Assembly: GCA_023418475.1 (NCBI GenBank) | Contig: JAEZZO010000003.1 | Location: 42,568 to 106,567, forward strand | Length of the DNA stretch: 64,000 nt | Direction of reading: 5' to 3' | DNA from: Bacillota bacterium | GTDB lineage: Bacteria; Bacillota; Clostridia; Lachnospirales; Lachnospiraceae | In this document: one piece after another, positions 24,970 through 33,506 of the stretch | Numbering within the stretch: position 1 is the stretch's first letter | Layout of the letters: every line of letters begins with the position of its first letter | The notes under the pieces: generated by a model | Told to the model about the DNA's origin: nothing | The model's input: only the letters and a program-made list of their open reading frames with translations | Database searches by the model: none | Position numbers and translations under genes: made by a program

Positions 24970-26388
24970 ATGAAAAACATGACATTATCCCAGATCGCAA
25001 AGGCCTGTAATGGTGACTTCTTTCCCTGTAATACTTCTATCGAAAAGGAAGTTGCAGGTGTTGTAATCGATTCAAGAAAGGTTGACAAGGATTATCTTTT
25101 CATTGCAACAGCAGGAGAACGTGTAGACGGACATGATTATATTGATGCAGCTTTCGCACGTGGTGCAATCGGTATTATTTGCGAAAGAAAGCCCGCAAGT
25201 TCCAATATCCCGTATATTCTGGTAAAAAACAGTTTCCAGGCTTTAAAGGATATCGCAAAATGGTACCGAATGCAGCTTTCCATAAAAGTTGTAGGCATTA
25301 CCGGAAGTGTCGGTAAAACCAGTACCAAGGAATTTATCAGCAGTGTCCTTTCCCGTAAATATAATGTATTAAAGACAGAAGGTAATTTTAATAATGAAAT
25401 TGGTTTGCCGCTCACCATATTGCAAATCCGTGATTATCACGAGGTTGCCGTTCTTGAAATGGGCATCAGTGATTTTGGTGAGATGCACCGGCTCAGTGAA
25501 ATAGCCAAACCTGATATCTGTGTAATCACTAATATCGGACAATGTCACTTGGAAAACCTTGGTTCCAGACAGGGAATACTAAAGGCAAAGACTGAAATAT
25601 TCGATTTCATGAGTGATACCGGCAGTGTCTGTGTAAATGGAGATGATGATATGCTTACTACCATATCACGGGTGAAGGGAAGAAAACCCATCCGTTTTGG
25701 AGTAACCGGTGATAATGATATATCTGCTACCGAGATTAAATCTCATGGACTGCTTGGTAGTTCCTGTGTAATCCATATTGCAGACCCAAATGATACTTCA
25801 GCTTCGAAGGCAAAAGACACTCTCCCTGTAAACATTCCTCTTCCAGGAGAACATATGGTGTTAAACGCCCTGGCTGCAGCCACCGTGGCTTCCCTGCTGC
25901 ATATACAAAAAGAAGAAATTCAAACCGGAATAGCCTCCGTAAGACCGGTTGATGGAAGAAGTAATATTATCCGTCATGAGCAATGGACCGTGATAGATGA
26001 TTGTTACAACGCTAATCCTGTTTCCATGAAGGCTGCAATTGACCTGCTCTGTAAATCGGATACAAAAAAAATAGCCATACTGGGCGATATGTTTGAACTA
26101 GGCAGCAACGAAGAAGAGCTGCATAAAGAAATCGGCAGATACGCTGTTGAAAACCGTGTCGACATATTAATCTGTGTCGGGAGATTATCTCGCAATATGT
26201 ATCTGGCCGCCCAGGAAGTCTTGTCGCAGAAAACGTCCTGCACAAGTGTGCCGCAACTATTATTTTTCGAAAACCGCGACAGATTATGCGAAGCTCTTCC
26301 CGCCATCCTGCACAGCAATGACACGATTTTAATCAAGGCATCTCATGCCATGGGCTTTGAAGAGGTCGTAAAATTTTTATTGCGATAA
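24970..26388 (+). CDS. murF: UDP-MurNAc-tripeptide--D-alanyl-D-alanine ligase
   Basis: Adds D-Ala-D-Ala to the UDP-MurNAc tripeptide, the last cytosolic step of the peptidoglycan precursor. 472 residues with the three Mur-ligase domains: an N-terminal UDP-binding domain (1-105), a central ATPase domain with P-loop GITGSVGKTSTK (109-120) and the NNEIGLPLT segment, and a C-terminal domain with DDCYNANPVSM and ILGDMFELG. GGAGG 7 nt upstream. A terminator follows at 26437-26470. Confidence 0.97.
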   Translation: MKNMTLSQIAKACNGDFFPCNTSIEKEVAGVVIDSRKVDKDYLFIATAGERVDGHDYIDAAFARGAIGIICERKPASSNIPYILVKNSFQALKDIAKWYRMQLSIKVVGITGSVGKTSTKEFISSVLSRKYNVLKTEGNFNNEIGLPLTILQIRDYHEVAVLEMGISDFGEMHRLSEIAKPDICVITNIGQCHLENLGSRQGILKAKTEIFDFMSDTGSVCVNGDDDMLTTISRVKGRKPIRFGVTGDNDISATEIKSHGLLGSSCVIHIADPNDTSASKAKDTLPVNIPLPGEHMVLNALAAATVASLLHIQKEEIQTGIASVRPVDGRSNIIRHEQWTVIDDCYNANPVSMKAAIDLLCKSDTKKIAILGDMFELGSNEEELHKEIGRYAVENRVDILICVGRLSRNMYLAAQEVLSQKTSCTSVPQLLFFENRDRLCEALPAILHSNDTILIKASHAMGFEEVVKFLLR

Positions 26389-26436
26389 TTATAAAAATGA
26401 TGATTTACAAAGAATTCCATGTATGGTAAACTAATA

Positions 26437-26470
26437 GCAGGAAGAACCGTCAACGTTCCTCCTGCATTTA
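26437..26470 (+). terminator. Terminator after murF
   Basis: GCAGGAAGAAC, loop CGTCAAC, GTTCCTCCTGC, then ATTTATT. Eleven-base arms with one mismatch. Confidence 0.7.
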
Positions 26471-26542
26471 TTAATTTAAAGTTTGCCGGCAGCCTTAGGG
26501 TATGTATTTTTATTCCTCACATTCCATGAATGGAGGAGCCTT

Positions 26543-27547
26543 ATGTCAAATTCAAAGAAATTCTTTTTGTCTGTCTTATTATCTATTCTCATGATCATTT
26601 ATTTAATCCCCGGTCAAATCGTATCGGCAGCCTCAGACCCTTTTCCATTTATCCTATTATCCAAAGCGGAAGGAACATTAAACATCGGAGAAGAATTCTA
26701 TATTCTTGCCGTTACCTCCAATGGAAAATCTCCCACCTGGAAGAGCAGTAATTCGAAAGTAGCTTCCGTAAATACGTATGGTATTGTTACTGCAAAAAAA
26801 GCCGGATCAGCGTTGATTACTGCTAAAATCAAGAATGCAGAAGCTTCCTGCTATATTACCGTAACCAAAACTAACATTACAATCAATACGCAAACAGCCT
26901 CTCTCGAACGTTCGGAAACTGTCAAGCTTTCTGCCAAGGCTTCCAGCAGCGGGGTAATTACCTGGAAAAGCAACAAAAAAAGTATCGCAACCGTTGATGA
27001 ATATGGTTTAGTTACCGGTATGAAGCCTGGAAAAGCAACTATCACTGCAAATGCAGATGGTTCCAGTGCAAGCTGTACTATTCTCGTAAAACCACCAACT
27101 GTGAAGTTAAATGAAACCTCTGTCAATCTCTATAAGGGTCGATCTGTAAGGCTTTCTGCCACGATATCATCCAATGTAACTCCTATCTGGAAATCCAACA
27201 AAAAAAGCGTCGCCATTGTAGATGCTTCCGGTAACGTTACAGCCATTAAAAATGGTACCGCATCCATAACGGCTACCGTAGACGGCGTATCCGCGGTCTG
27301 CGACGTGATCGTATCAAAGCCTGATATCATCCTAAGTGTAAAAGAAATCAAGTTGAAGAAGGGAGAGAGTGCCTCCATAAGCGCATCTGTCTCTTCAGGT
27401 AATCATCCTGCCTGGTCCACGAGTAATTCAAACATTCTTACCATAACTTCCAATGGGGTAATCACAGCACTGCAAAAAGGAAAAGCATATGTATATGCCG
27501 CCGAAGACGGCACGAAAGTACGTTGTATCGTAAATGTAACAGAATAA
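26543..27547 (+). CDS. Secreted protein with four Big_2 (Ig-like) domains
   Basis: 334 residues. The start at 26543 has GGAGGAG 6 nt upstream (the frame is open 60 bases further). A signal peptide (LSVLLSILMIIYLIPGQIVSA) is followed by four bacterial Ig-like group 2 repeats of about 73 residues each. Each carries the W-x-S-x-N/K core (TWKSSN, TWKSNKK, IWKSNKK, AWSTSN), then a VDxxGxVT or similar strand and a KxGxAxIxA strand. No catalytic domain, LPXTG or SLH motif is visible. Likely a cell-surface adhesin or wall-associated structural protein. Confidence 0.9.
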   Translation: MSNSKKFFLSVLLSILMIIYLIPGQIVSAASDPFPFILLSKAEGTLNIGEEFYILAVTSNGKSPTWKSSNSKVASVNTYGIVTAKKAGSALITAKIKNAEASCYITVTKTNITINTQTASLERSETVKLSAKASSSGVITWKSNKKSIATVDEYGLVTGMKPGKATITANADGSSASCTILVKPPTVKLNETSVNLYKGRSVRLSATISSNVTPIWKSNKKSVAIVDASGNVTAIKNGTASITATVDGVSAVCDVIVSKPDIILSVKEIKLKKGESASISASVSSGNHPAWSTSNSNILTITSNGVITALQKGKAYVYAAEDGTKVRCIVNVTE

Positions 27548-27645
27548 CAATTAAATTGAGGAATAAATACGGCAAGCTTTAAATGAATAGAATTCGAGTA
27601 TTTCTTGTAATATCATTTACTTTACAATTCTATGAAAAGATTTGA

Positions 27646-27716
27646 GTGTCAAATTCTCACGCTGATTTTTCAACGCCTAGATTAATATAAACCTGCGTGA
27701 GAATTAGACAGCCTCC
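27646..27716 (+). repeat. About 70-bp palindromic dispersed element (copy 1)
   Basis: Ends are 16-base inverted repeats: TGTCAAATTCTCACGC (27647-27662) and GCGTGAGAATTAGACA (27695-27710), one mismatch. The whole, including the trailing GCCTCC, is nearly identical to 48348-48417 (about 90 percent, one 1-base indel). Size, palindromic ends and intergenic location suit a small MITE or REP-like element. Confidence 0.85.
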
Positions 27717-27800
27717 GGCGGATGCACAACAATGGAATATGACATTGCCTGTGAACAGTTACACATAAGTTTATACTTTTATTAGAAAATTCAAGCTTCA

Positions 27801-27829
27801 TTGAAGCCATTCCTTTTATGTGCTATAAT
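27801..27829 (+). promoter_or_regulatory. Promoter of the isoprenoid-synthase-like gene
   Basis: -35 TTGAAG (27801-27806), 17-bp spacer, -10 TATAAT (27824-27829), 33 bases before the start codon. Confidence 0.7.
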
Positions 27830-27861
27830 GTTTCTATCAAAAAAAGTAAAGGTGCGCAAAT

Positions 27862-29112
27862 ATGATACTATCTGAATTGTTTGAAAATAAGGAAGAGTAT
27901 TTGAATTTGATCAAAGCGGATTGGAAGTCTGTTTCAGATTCCTTTCCGGATCCTATTGATTCTGTTTCTTATGAAACCAAACAAAAAAACGAAAAATATA
28001 TTCAAACGATATCCTCTAAATTCCAGAAGCAGGTGAAAAGCTTTCCGAAGCTTCCTCTCGGTCGGAAAAAGTGGAGAAAAAAAACACTAAACCTGGTAAA
28101 AACCTCCTTACATAACGAAACAATCTTAAATATCCACCAGGTTATGAGTTCTGAGAAAATTGGATTGCTTATGGAAGAAATCAAAAACTTTCTTCGGCAG
28201 GTAAGAAGCTTTGCACCGGAACTTTCCTTTGCAGACATCGGACAGGCTATCCGAAATTATATTGTATATACTATGTTTAAGGAAATGCATATTGAAAACT
28301 CCGGTTTCAATGCAGCCGCCTATGCTTACAGCATGCTTTATCCATTTACAGACAATTACATTGACCATAAAAATTATACCGATGCAGAAAAGCAGGAATA
28401 CAACAGGATTATTTGTGCAACAATCAACGCAGCTGCCGTTCATCCTGCAAATATACATCAGGAAAAGACATGTGAATTACTACGTACCATTATATCAAGT
28501 TACGAAAAAGAAGGATCTTATCAGATTTCACAGTTGCTTCTTATGATGTTGGATGCGCAGGCATGCAGTATCAGGCAACAAAGACAAGCTTTTCCATTGA
28601 CAGCGGAGGAAAGGTTGGACGTCTCCCTATATAAAGGAGGTATCTCTGTGCTGATTGACCGTTATTTCGTGCAGGAAGAGATTTCTTCGGAAGATCTGAG
28701 ATTCTATCTTGGCTTCGGGTTCTTTCTGCAGCTGGCCGATGATCTTCAAGACATAAAGGAAGACAGTCTGCTTGGTCATAGTACTCTTTTTACATTGGAT
28801 TTAAGTTCCGACCGGGAAGAAAGAACCGTAAACCGTCTTCTCCATTTTTTAAATCATATTATGGAGCATTTTCAACCCAAAAATATTCATATGAAGAATT
28901 TTGTTCTTGCTGCAAGTCGATTACTTATTTATACCTCAGTTATTGGAAGCAAGGAGTTTTTCTCCAATGAATACTTATCACAACTCGAAAAGAGTCTGCC
29001 GGTTACCGCTTCCTTCATGGAAAATATACTGACGCAGCGCGTCGAAAAACAAGATCCGGAGCTTCAAGAAAGATATATGGATATAGTGGACGGATTAATT
29101 TTGTCGGATTAA
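27862..29112 (+). CDS. Divergent class I isoprenoid-synthase-like protein, function unknown
   Basis: 416 residues, all-helical. Between residues 150 and 340 it has two acid-rich motifs about 140 residues apart: FTDNYIDH (about 157-164) and LQLADDLQDIKED (about 292-304), the latter very like the second Asp-rich motif of trans-isoprenyl diphosphate synthases. The first motif is DNYID rather than DDxxD, and the first 120 residues are basic and unlike that family, so catalysis is uncertain. RBS is weak (AAAGGTG). Monocistronic with its own promoter, followed by a leaderless-looking AraC gene in the same direction. It may be a terpenoid-related enzyme or a fold relative with another job. Confidence 0.65.
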   Translation: MILSELFENKEEYLNLIKADWKSVSDSFPDPIDSVSYETKQKNEKYIQTISSKFQKQVKSFPKLPLGRKKWRKKTLNLVKTSLHNETILNIHQVMSSEKIGLLMEEIKNFLRQVRSFAPELSFADIGQAIRNYIVYTMFKEMHIENSGFNAAAYAYSMLYPFTDNYIDHKNYTDAEKQEYNRIICATINAAAVHPANIHQEKTCELLRTIISSYEKEGSYQISQLLLMMLDAQACSIRQQRQAFPLTAEERLDVSLYKGGISVLIDRYFVQEEISSEDLRFYLGFGFFLQLADDLQDIKEDSLLGHSTLFTLDLSSDREERTVNRLLHFLNHIMEHFQPKNIHMKNFVLAASRLLIYTSVIGSKEFFSNEYLSQLEKSLPVTASFMENILTQRVEKQDPELQERYMDIVDGLILSD

Positions 29113-29169
29113 TTTGATCATTGCGAAATATCTATATCTCATTCCATCCCAAAAGACTATCTATATGAA

Positions 29170-29198
29170 TTGACAATCTTGTTTCTCCAATATATAAT
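29170..29198 (+). promoter_or_regulatory. Consensus promoter directly abutting the AraC start codon
   Basis: -35 TTGACA (29170-29175), 17-bp spacer, -10 TATAAT (29193-29198). The predicted start (29205-29206) is only two or three bases before the ATG at 29208, so the mRNA would be leaderless. Confidence 0.75.
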
Positions 29199-29207
29199 TC
29201 AGACATT

Positions 29208-30056
29208 ATGAAAGAATTTAAAATACTTGAATTTGCAGAGATTGATTTTCCCTTTATGATAGAAAGAGGGAAGCATACGATTTCATTTCCGCCTCATACC
29301 CATAATTTCATCGAGCTTGAAATTATTGTAAATGGAAGGGCAGATCATATAGTAGAAGGAAGAGCTTACCACATAAAAAAAGGAGATGTGGTCATCATCA
29401 GGCCCTCTTATGTACATGAGCTACAGAAGGTTGATCATCTGGAGTTTTATAATTATAAATTTGACCTGGATAAATTAATTCTTATAGATAATGGAATCGA
29501 AAAGATGCCAGGCTTTCAATCTTTGTTTGTTATGCAGCCTTTTGAAAATTGCCACTATGATATCAACTATCTATCTCTGGGAGAAGAGAAACTTATGACA
29601 CTTCAAATACTAAGCGAACTCATGCTGGAGGAATGGCAAAATAAAAGATCTGGATATAAGCTATCCATAAAAAACTATCTCATGTCTCTTATTACATTTT
29701 TGATCAGAAATGACCTGCCCAGACTTACCAGTACTTCCTCGAAAACCTCAGATATCATACATTCCGTAAATTTTATTCATGAAAAATTTCATGAAAGAAT
29801 TACCCTTACAATGTTATCTAGAATGACTTCCCTCTCCGAGCGTCAATATTCTAGAATTTTTCATGAGGTTTACGGTATTTCTCCTATCGATTATGTGATA
29901 AATTGCAGATTAACATTGGCATGCCGTTTATTGAAAACCACAAATAAATCATTATCCGATATCAGTAAGGAATGTGGGTTTGGCGATAAAGTATCCTTTT
30001 CGCGCTTATTCAAACGAAGATATGACATCACCCCCGGAGAATATCGTAATCTGTAA
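29208..30056 (+). CDS. AraC-family transcriptional regulator
   Basis: 282 residues. The N-terminal cupin (about 10-110) has the HTHNFIELEIIVNG metal/sugar-sensing strand typical of AraC proteins that read carbohydrate signals. The C-terminal double helix-turn-helix (about 185-282) includes LTMLSRMTSLSERQYSRIF and the second motif SDISKECGFGDKVSFSRLFK ending PGEYRNL. No Shine-Dalgarno is found before the ATG and the promoter abuts it. Target genes unknown; the immediate neighbours give no hint. Confidence 0.9.
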   Translation: MKEFKILEFAEIDFPFMIERGKHTISFPPHTHNFIELEIIVNGRADHIVEGRAYHIKKGDVVIIRPSYVHELQKVDHLEFYNYKFDLDKLILIDNGIEKMPGFQSLFVMQPFENCHYDINYLSLGEEKLMTLQILSELMLEEWQNKRSGYKLSIKNYLMSLITFLIRNDLPRLTSTSSKTSDIIHSVNFIHEKFHERITLTMLSRMTSLSERQYSRIFHEVYGISPIDYVINCRLTLACRLLKTTNKSLSDISKECGFGDKVSFSRLFKRRYDITPGEYRNL

Positions 30057-30132
30057 TAATTTTTGCAACTATTTATAGTTACTATGAGATCTTAATTCTG
30101 TAATTTTATACTGTCAAAGACAAAATTTTAGA

Positions 30133-30164
30133 GAGCAAAGAAATATTTGATAATTTCTTTGCTC
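30133..30164. terminator. Bidirectional hairpin between converging genes
   Basis: GAGCAAAGAAAT (30133-30144) and ATTTCTTTGCTC (30153-30164) are perfectly complementary around an 8-base loop, between the converging AraC and cell-wall-hydrolase genes. Flanking T runs are short. Confidence 0.6.
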
Positions 30165-30202
30165 CCTTAATATATTCTTCGTTAATATTCATTTATTATA
30201 TT

Positions 30203-30718
30203 CTATTTAAACTGATGATTCCCCAACTTAAAAGTATACCCTCTTAATCTTCCACTGAAAAACATAAATCTGCTGAAATCTTTCTTCTTACCATTTACCG
30301 TAAAGCTTCTCGCTCCGCTTAAAGCTGCTTTTGCTGCACTGATACATTCTTTCTCATTCTCGGAAGTAAAATTGCCTCTATCGTATTCTGCAAGAGCTCT
30401 TCTTAACGAACCGCTTCTAACCGGACTAAATTGATACTTCTGATAAATGACTCCCTTTAATGTATCCGGAAATCTGCTGGATTTTACTCTATTCATAACT
30501 ACAATGCCAACAGCAAGTTTTCCTCTATAAAGCTCTGATTGTGCCTCACAGTATATTAAAGCTGATAATAATCTTAATTCTGCTTTTGAATAGTTCTCAT
30601 TTACTTGACTTTCTTCTTTCTCAGCGGATACTTTTTCTGCAGCAAATACGTTTATATTCGTAAAATTAAATGTCAATACTCCCACCAGTAAACACAATAC
30701 AAACTTTTTAAACTTCAT
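30203..30718 (-). CDS. SleB/CwlJ-like cell wall hydrolase (Hydrolase_2)
   Basis: 171 residues from the ATG ending at 30718 (AAAGGAG 7 nt upstream). A signal peptide (VLCLLVGVLTFNFTNINVFAA) is followed by the Hydrolase_2 domain: ALIYCEAQSELYRGKLAVG with the catalytic-type glutamate, VVMNRVKSSRFPDTLKGVIYQK, QFSPV and a C-terminal FFSGRLRGYTFKLGNHQF. Family members cleave spore cortex or vegetative peptidoglycan. There is no peptidoglycan-binding repeat. Exported, probably acting on the wall or cortex during germination or growth. Confidence 0.9.
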   Translation of the reverse strand: MKFKKFVLCLLVGVLTFNFTNINVFAAEKVSAEKEESQVNENYSKAELRLLSALIYCEAQSELYRGKLAVGIVVMNRVKSSRFPDTLKGVIYQKYQFSPVRSGSLRRALAEYDRGNFTSENEKECISAAKAALSGARSFTVNGKKKDFSRFMFFSGRLRGYTFKLGNHQFK

Positions 30719-31043
30719 ACTAATCTCCTTTAGATCGTCAAATTTACCATCTAACAAAGTCTTTCAATAATTAATAACTTACGACAAAATATTTAAGTAA
30801 TTATTATCGACTTAATAATTATGTAATAATTATAACACATATATTTAAAAAAGCAAGATATTTATCCAATTAAATTCCACTTTCTTTGCCATACAAATCC
30901 ATTCCATTTCTAGCATATCATTAACATTATGCAAATAAATGATCTGTTTTATATGTTTATTTTATAAATTCTGCACAACAAAAAACCCCGGAGAAAGTAT
31001 CAAAACCATTCCCCAGGGTATTTACCTACAAAAATACTGTCCT
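30719..31043. other. AT-rich intergenic region
   Basis: 325 bases holding the hydrolase promoter region (a TATAAT-like run on the minus strand near 30827) and the terminator of the aminotransferase gene at 30979-31019. No gene seen. Confidence 0.4.
30979..31019 (-). terminator. Terminator after the aminotransferase gene
   Basis: Minus strand ACCCTGGGGAA pairs with TTCTCCGGGGT (two mismatched positions), followed by TTTTTTG. Confidence 0.75.
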
Positions 31044-32225
31044 TTATTTATTGCAATTATTATGTAATATTCCGCTTTTATGTATTGCTTTCACTGCCTC
31101 TTCTAGTACTTGCGCATCCTGCACCAATGCCATACGTACATATCCTTCACCAGAGGAACCAAAAGCATTTCCCGGTGTTACAATCACACCCGCCTGCTCC
31201 ACAAGATCCATTGCAAACTTTTCCGAGCTATTATAATTAGAGGGAATAGGCGCCCATACAAACATCGTAGCCACCGGTTTTTCCATCTCCCAACCGATTG
31301 CATTCAGACCGTTGCACAGAACATCTCTGCGTCTTTCGTAAACCAGCCTGGTTTCCCGCACGCATGTTTGATCTCCTGTGACTGCAGTAATAGCTGCTTT
31401 TTGAACCGGAAGAAATATACCATAATCCAGATTTGATTTCAGTTTTTTCAGATTTGATACTATCTCAGCATTTCCTACGCAGAAGCCAATTCTTGCCCCT
31501 GCCATAGCGTAGGTTTTTGACAAAGAATTAAATTCAACACCGACCTCTTTCGCACCGGGAAAAGACAGAAAGCTTCCGCACACTCTATTGTCAAAGACCA
31601 AATCACTATAAGCATTATCATGTAATATAACAATATCATATTTTTTTGCAAACTCTATGAGTTCTATATAAAAACTTTCCGGTGCCATAGCTGTTGTTGG
31701 ATTATTCGGATAAGAAACAATCATCATTTTTGCTTTTCTGGCAATCTCTTCCGGTATATCCTCGAGTTTAATTATGTATCCGTTCTCTTTTTTTTGCGGC
31801 ATAAAATACAATTGTGCTCCGGCCAAACGTGGTCCATCTGCAAATACCGGATAACAAGGGTCAGGAACAAGGACGAAATCTCCCTCATCAACAATTGTCA
31901 TTGCAAGATGCGGAAATCCCTCCTGCGATCCTAACAAGGAACAGATCTCTGTTTTTGAATCTAAAGTTACACCATATCTCTTCTGATACCAACTGCTCAC
32001 AGCATTTAGCAATTCGTTCTGATCGCTGATTGCATAGACATAGTTATTTCTATCCCCAGCCGCGTCACATAATGTTTCCAATATATGCTTCGCCGGAGGA
32101 ACATTTGGAGCTCCGACACTAAGATCAATTACAGGATTACCAGCCTCCAGCCTCTTTCTTTTAATTTCAGAAAGTATTGAAAAAATACCCTCACCGAATT
32201 GTTCCATTCTTTTTGAACATTTCAT
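31044..32225 (-). CDS. Class I/II PLP-dependent aminotransferase
   Basis: 393 residues, starting at the ATG ending at 32225 (GGGG 6 nt upstream; a second ATG lies 12 bases earlier). Fold-type I motifs: a PNVPPAKH start of the substrate pocket, SYPNNPTTAMA (Asn contacting PLP), HDNAYSDLVFD (Asp on the pyridine nitrogen and Tyr) and the Schiff-base lysine in SLSKTYAMAGARIGF. The spacing resembles LL-diaminopimelate/aspartate-type aminotransferases of the DapL-like group, but the exact donor and acceptor cannot be read from sequence. Monocistronic. Confidence 0.9.
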   Translation of the reverse strand: MKCSKRMEQFGEGIFSILSEIKRKRLEAGNPVIDLSVGAPNVPPAKHILETLCDAAGDRNNYVYAISDQNELLNAVSSWYQKRYGVTLDSKTEICSLLGSQEGFPHLAMTIVDEGDFVLVPDPCYPVFADGPRLAGAQLYFMPQKKENGYIIKLEDIPEEIARKAKMMIVSYPNNPTTAMAPESFYIELIEFAKKYDIVILHDNAYSDLVFDNRVCGSFLSFPGAKEVGVEFNSLSKTYAMAGARIGFCVGNAEIVSNLKKLKSNLDYGIFLPVQKAAITAVTGDQTCVRETRLVYERRRDVLCNGLNAIGWEMEKPVATMFVWAPIPSNYNSSEKFAMDLVEQAGVIVTPGNAFGSSGEGYVRMALVQDAQVLEEAVKAIHKSGILHNNCNK

Positions 32226-32653
32226 AATATACCCCATTTCAAAATAACCTAATTAATTTTATAACCTATTCATATTATCGCACCCATTTTCATTATGCAA
32301 GACTTAAAATCAAGATTTTACTTACATTCTCTTATTCTTCGAAAAATGACTAAAAATTCTACTATATTATGAAAATGATTAGAATATCAAAAGTCAGCCT
32401 GATTACATACTGTAGCTGGTAAATAATCTTTAAATAATGCAATATTACTTATAGCCTTCCGATACTCAAATCAAAAACTTCTCTATTTTTTCTCTGCATT
32501 TCTTTCTGCTAATTCTAATGCTTTTTTCACAATATTACCGCAATCCTTAGAGTTTCCTATGTAATAAAAAAGTATATATTCTTCCGCTTAACTTCTGCTT
32601 TGAAACATATACTCTCTGCTTATTCGATGACTTTAATACTCAAACTTCACAAA
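32226..32653. other. Intergenic region with a possible gene remnant
   Basis: 428 AT-rich bases. Apart from the fragment at 32466-32587 nothing recognisable is present. Confidence 0.4.
32466..32587 (-). pseudogene. Possible remnant of a coding sequence (no start)
   Basis: On the minus strand, directly after a TAA, an in-frame 40-codon stretch reads like protein (FYYIGNSKDCGNIVKKALE, then LAERNAEKK) and ends in TGA. It has no start codon or RBS and no in-frame upstream extension. Amino-acid composition is coding-like with an amphipathic helix. I cannot name a parent family; it may be chance. Confidence 0.3.
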
Positions 32654-33346
32654 TTATTTACGCAATATCTTATGCTTTTGAGGCTGCAGCGTAATCTCCG
32701 ATACGACCAATCCATCTTTCTGCTCTAATATAAATTGTATTACTTTCGCCACTTCCTCCGGCGTGATATAAGTATCTCTTTCAAGTCCTTCCTGAAATCC
32801 AGCATTTCTATAGAAATTTGTTTTTGTCATATCCGGGTGAATAACAACTACCTTTACACCGTATTTACGTACTTCATCAAATAGACTACGTGAAAAACTG
32901 CTTAGCCCCGCCTTCGTGGCTCCGTAAGCACATCCATGTGTATTAGATTTCCCTGCGGTGACCGATGAAATATTTATAATTATGCCTGAATTCTTTTTTA
33001 AATCTCGAAGCAACAGTTGAGACAATATCATGGGTATTTCCAGGTTCGTCTTTACCATTTCACTAATTTTCATCGGATTTAATTCCTCATGGGGTCCAAA
33101 ATATCCTACTCCTGCATTATTCACAAGAATTGTAATCTCTTCTTGTGAAATAATCTTCTTCACTTTGCAGCAAAGTTCAGAAACATTTGTTAAATCGCAG
33201 GATATAGGGATAAATTTTTCATCGAACCCATCCATTTCACCAAACTCTCTTCCAAACCCAAAGACCTTATATTGTTTTTGTAACAACATTCTGCAAATTG
33301 ATAATCCAATTCCAGAAGAAGCTCCTGTTACTATTGCTGTCTGCAT
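32654..33346 (-). CDS. Short-chain dehydrogenase/reductase
   Basis: 230 residues. Rossmann-fold SDR with the cofactor loop TGASSGIG (7-14), the NNAG motif (about 88-91), the catalytic serine in INISSVT and the YxxxK pair in CAYGATKAG. The residue after the second beta strand (FGREF) suggests NADP(H) preference, which is only a guess. RBS GGGGG 6 nt upstream. It stands alone with intergenic gaps on both sides. Substrate unknown. Confidence 0.92.
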   Translation of the reverse strand: MQTAIVTGASSGIGLSICRMLLQKQYKVFGFGREFGEMDGFDEKFIPISCDLTNVSELCCKVKKIISQEEITILVNNAGVGYFGPHEELNPMKISEMVKTNLEIPMILSQLLLRDLKKNSGIIINISSVTAGKSNTHGCAYGATKAGLSSFSRSLFDEVRKYGVKVVVIHPDMTKTNFYRNAGFQEGLERDTYITPEEVAKVIQFILEQKDGLVVSEITLQPQKHKILRK

Positions 33347-33506
33347 TTGAAACCCCCATTCCTTTTCGAGTTTATGTACTTTATATTGTTTTCTGCTTTA
33401 TACTGATCAGCACCTGTAGTATCACATCGTATACCTTAAGCCTTCTATATGCTTTTGTATTATATTAATTTTATTATTTTTCTCTTGGCTGCTTGTTACT
33501 GTTCAC

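Larger units (their letters stand above)
27548..27861. other. Intergenic region with palindromic element and promoter
   Basis: 314 bases without a gene. It contains the palindromic repeat at 27646-27716 and the promoter at 27801-27829. Nothing else stands out. Confidence 0.5.
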
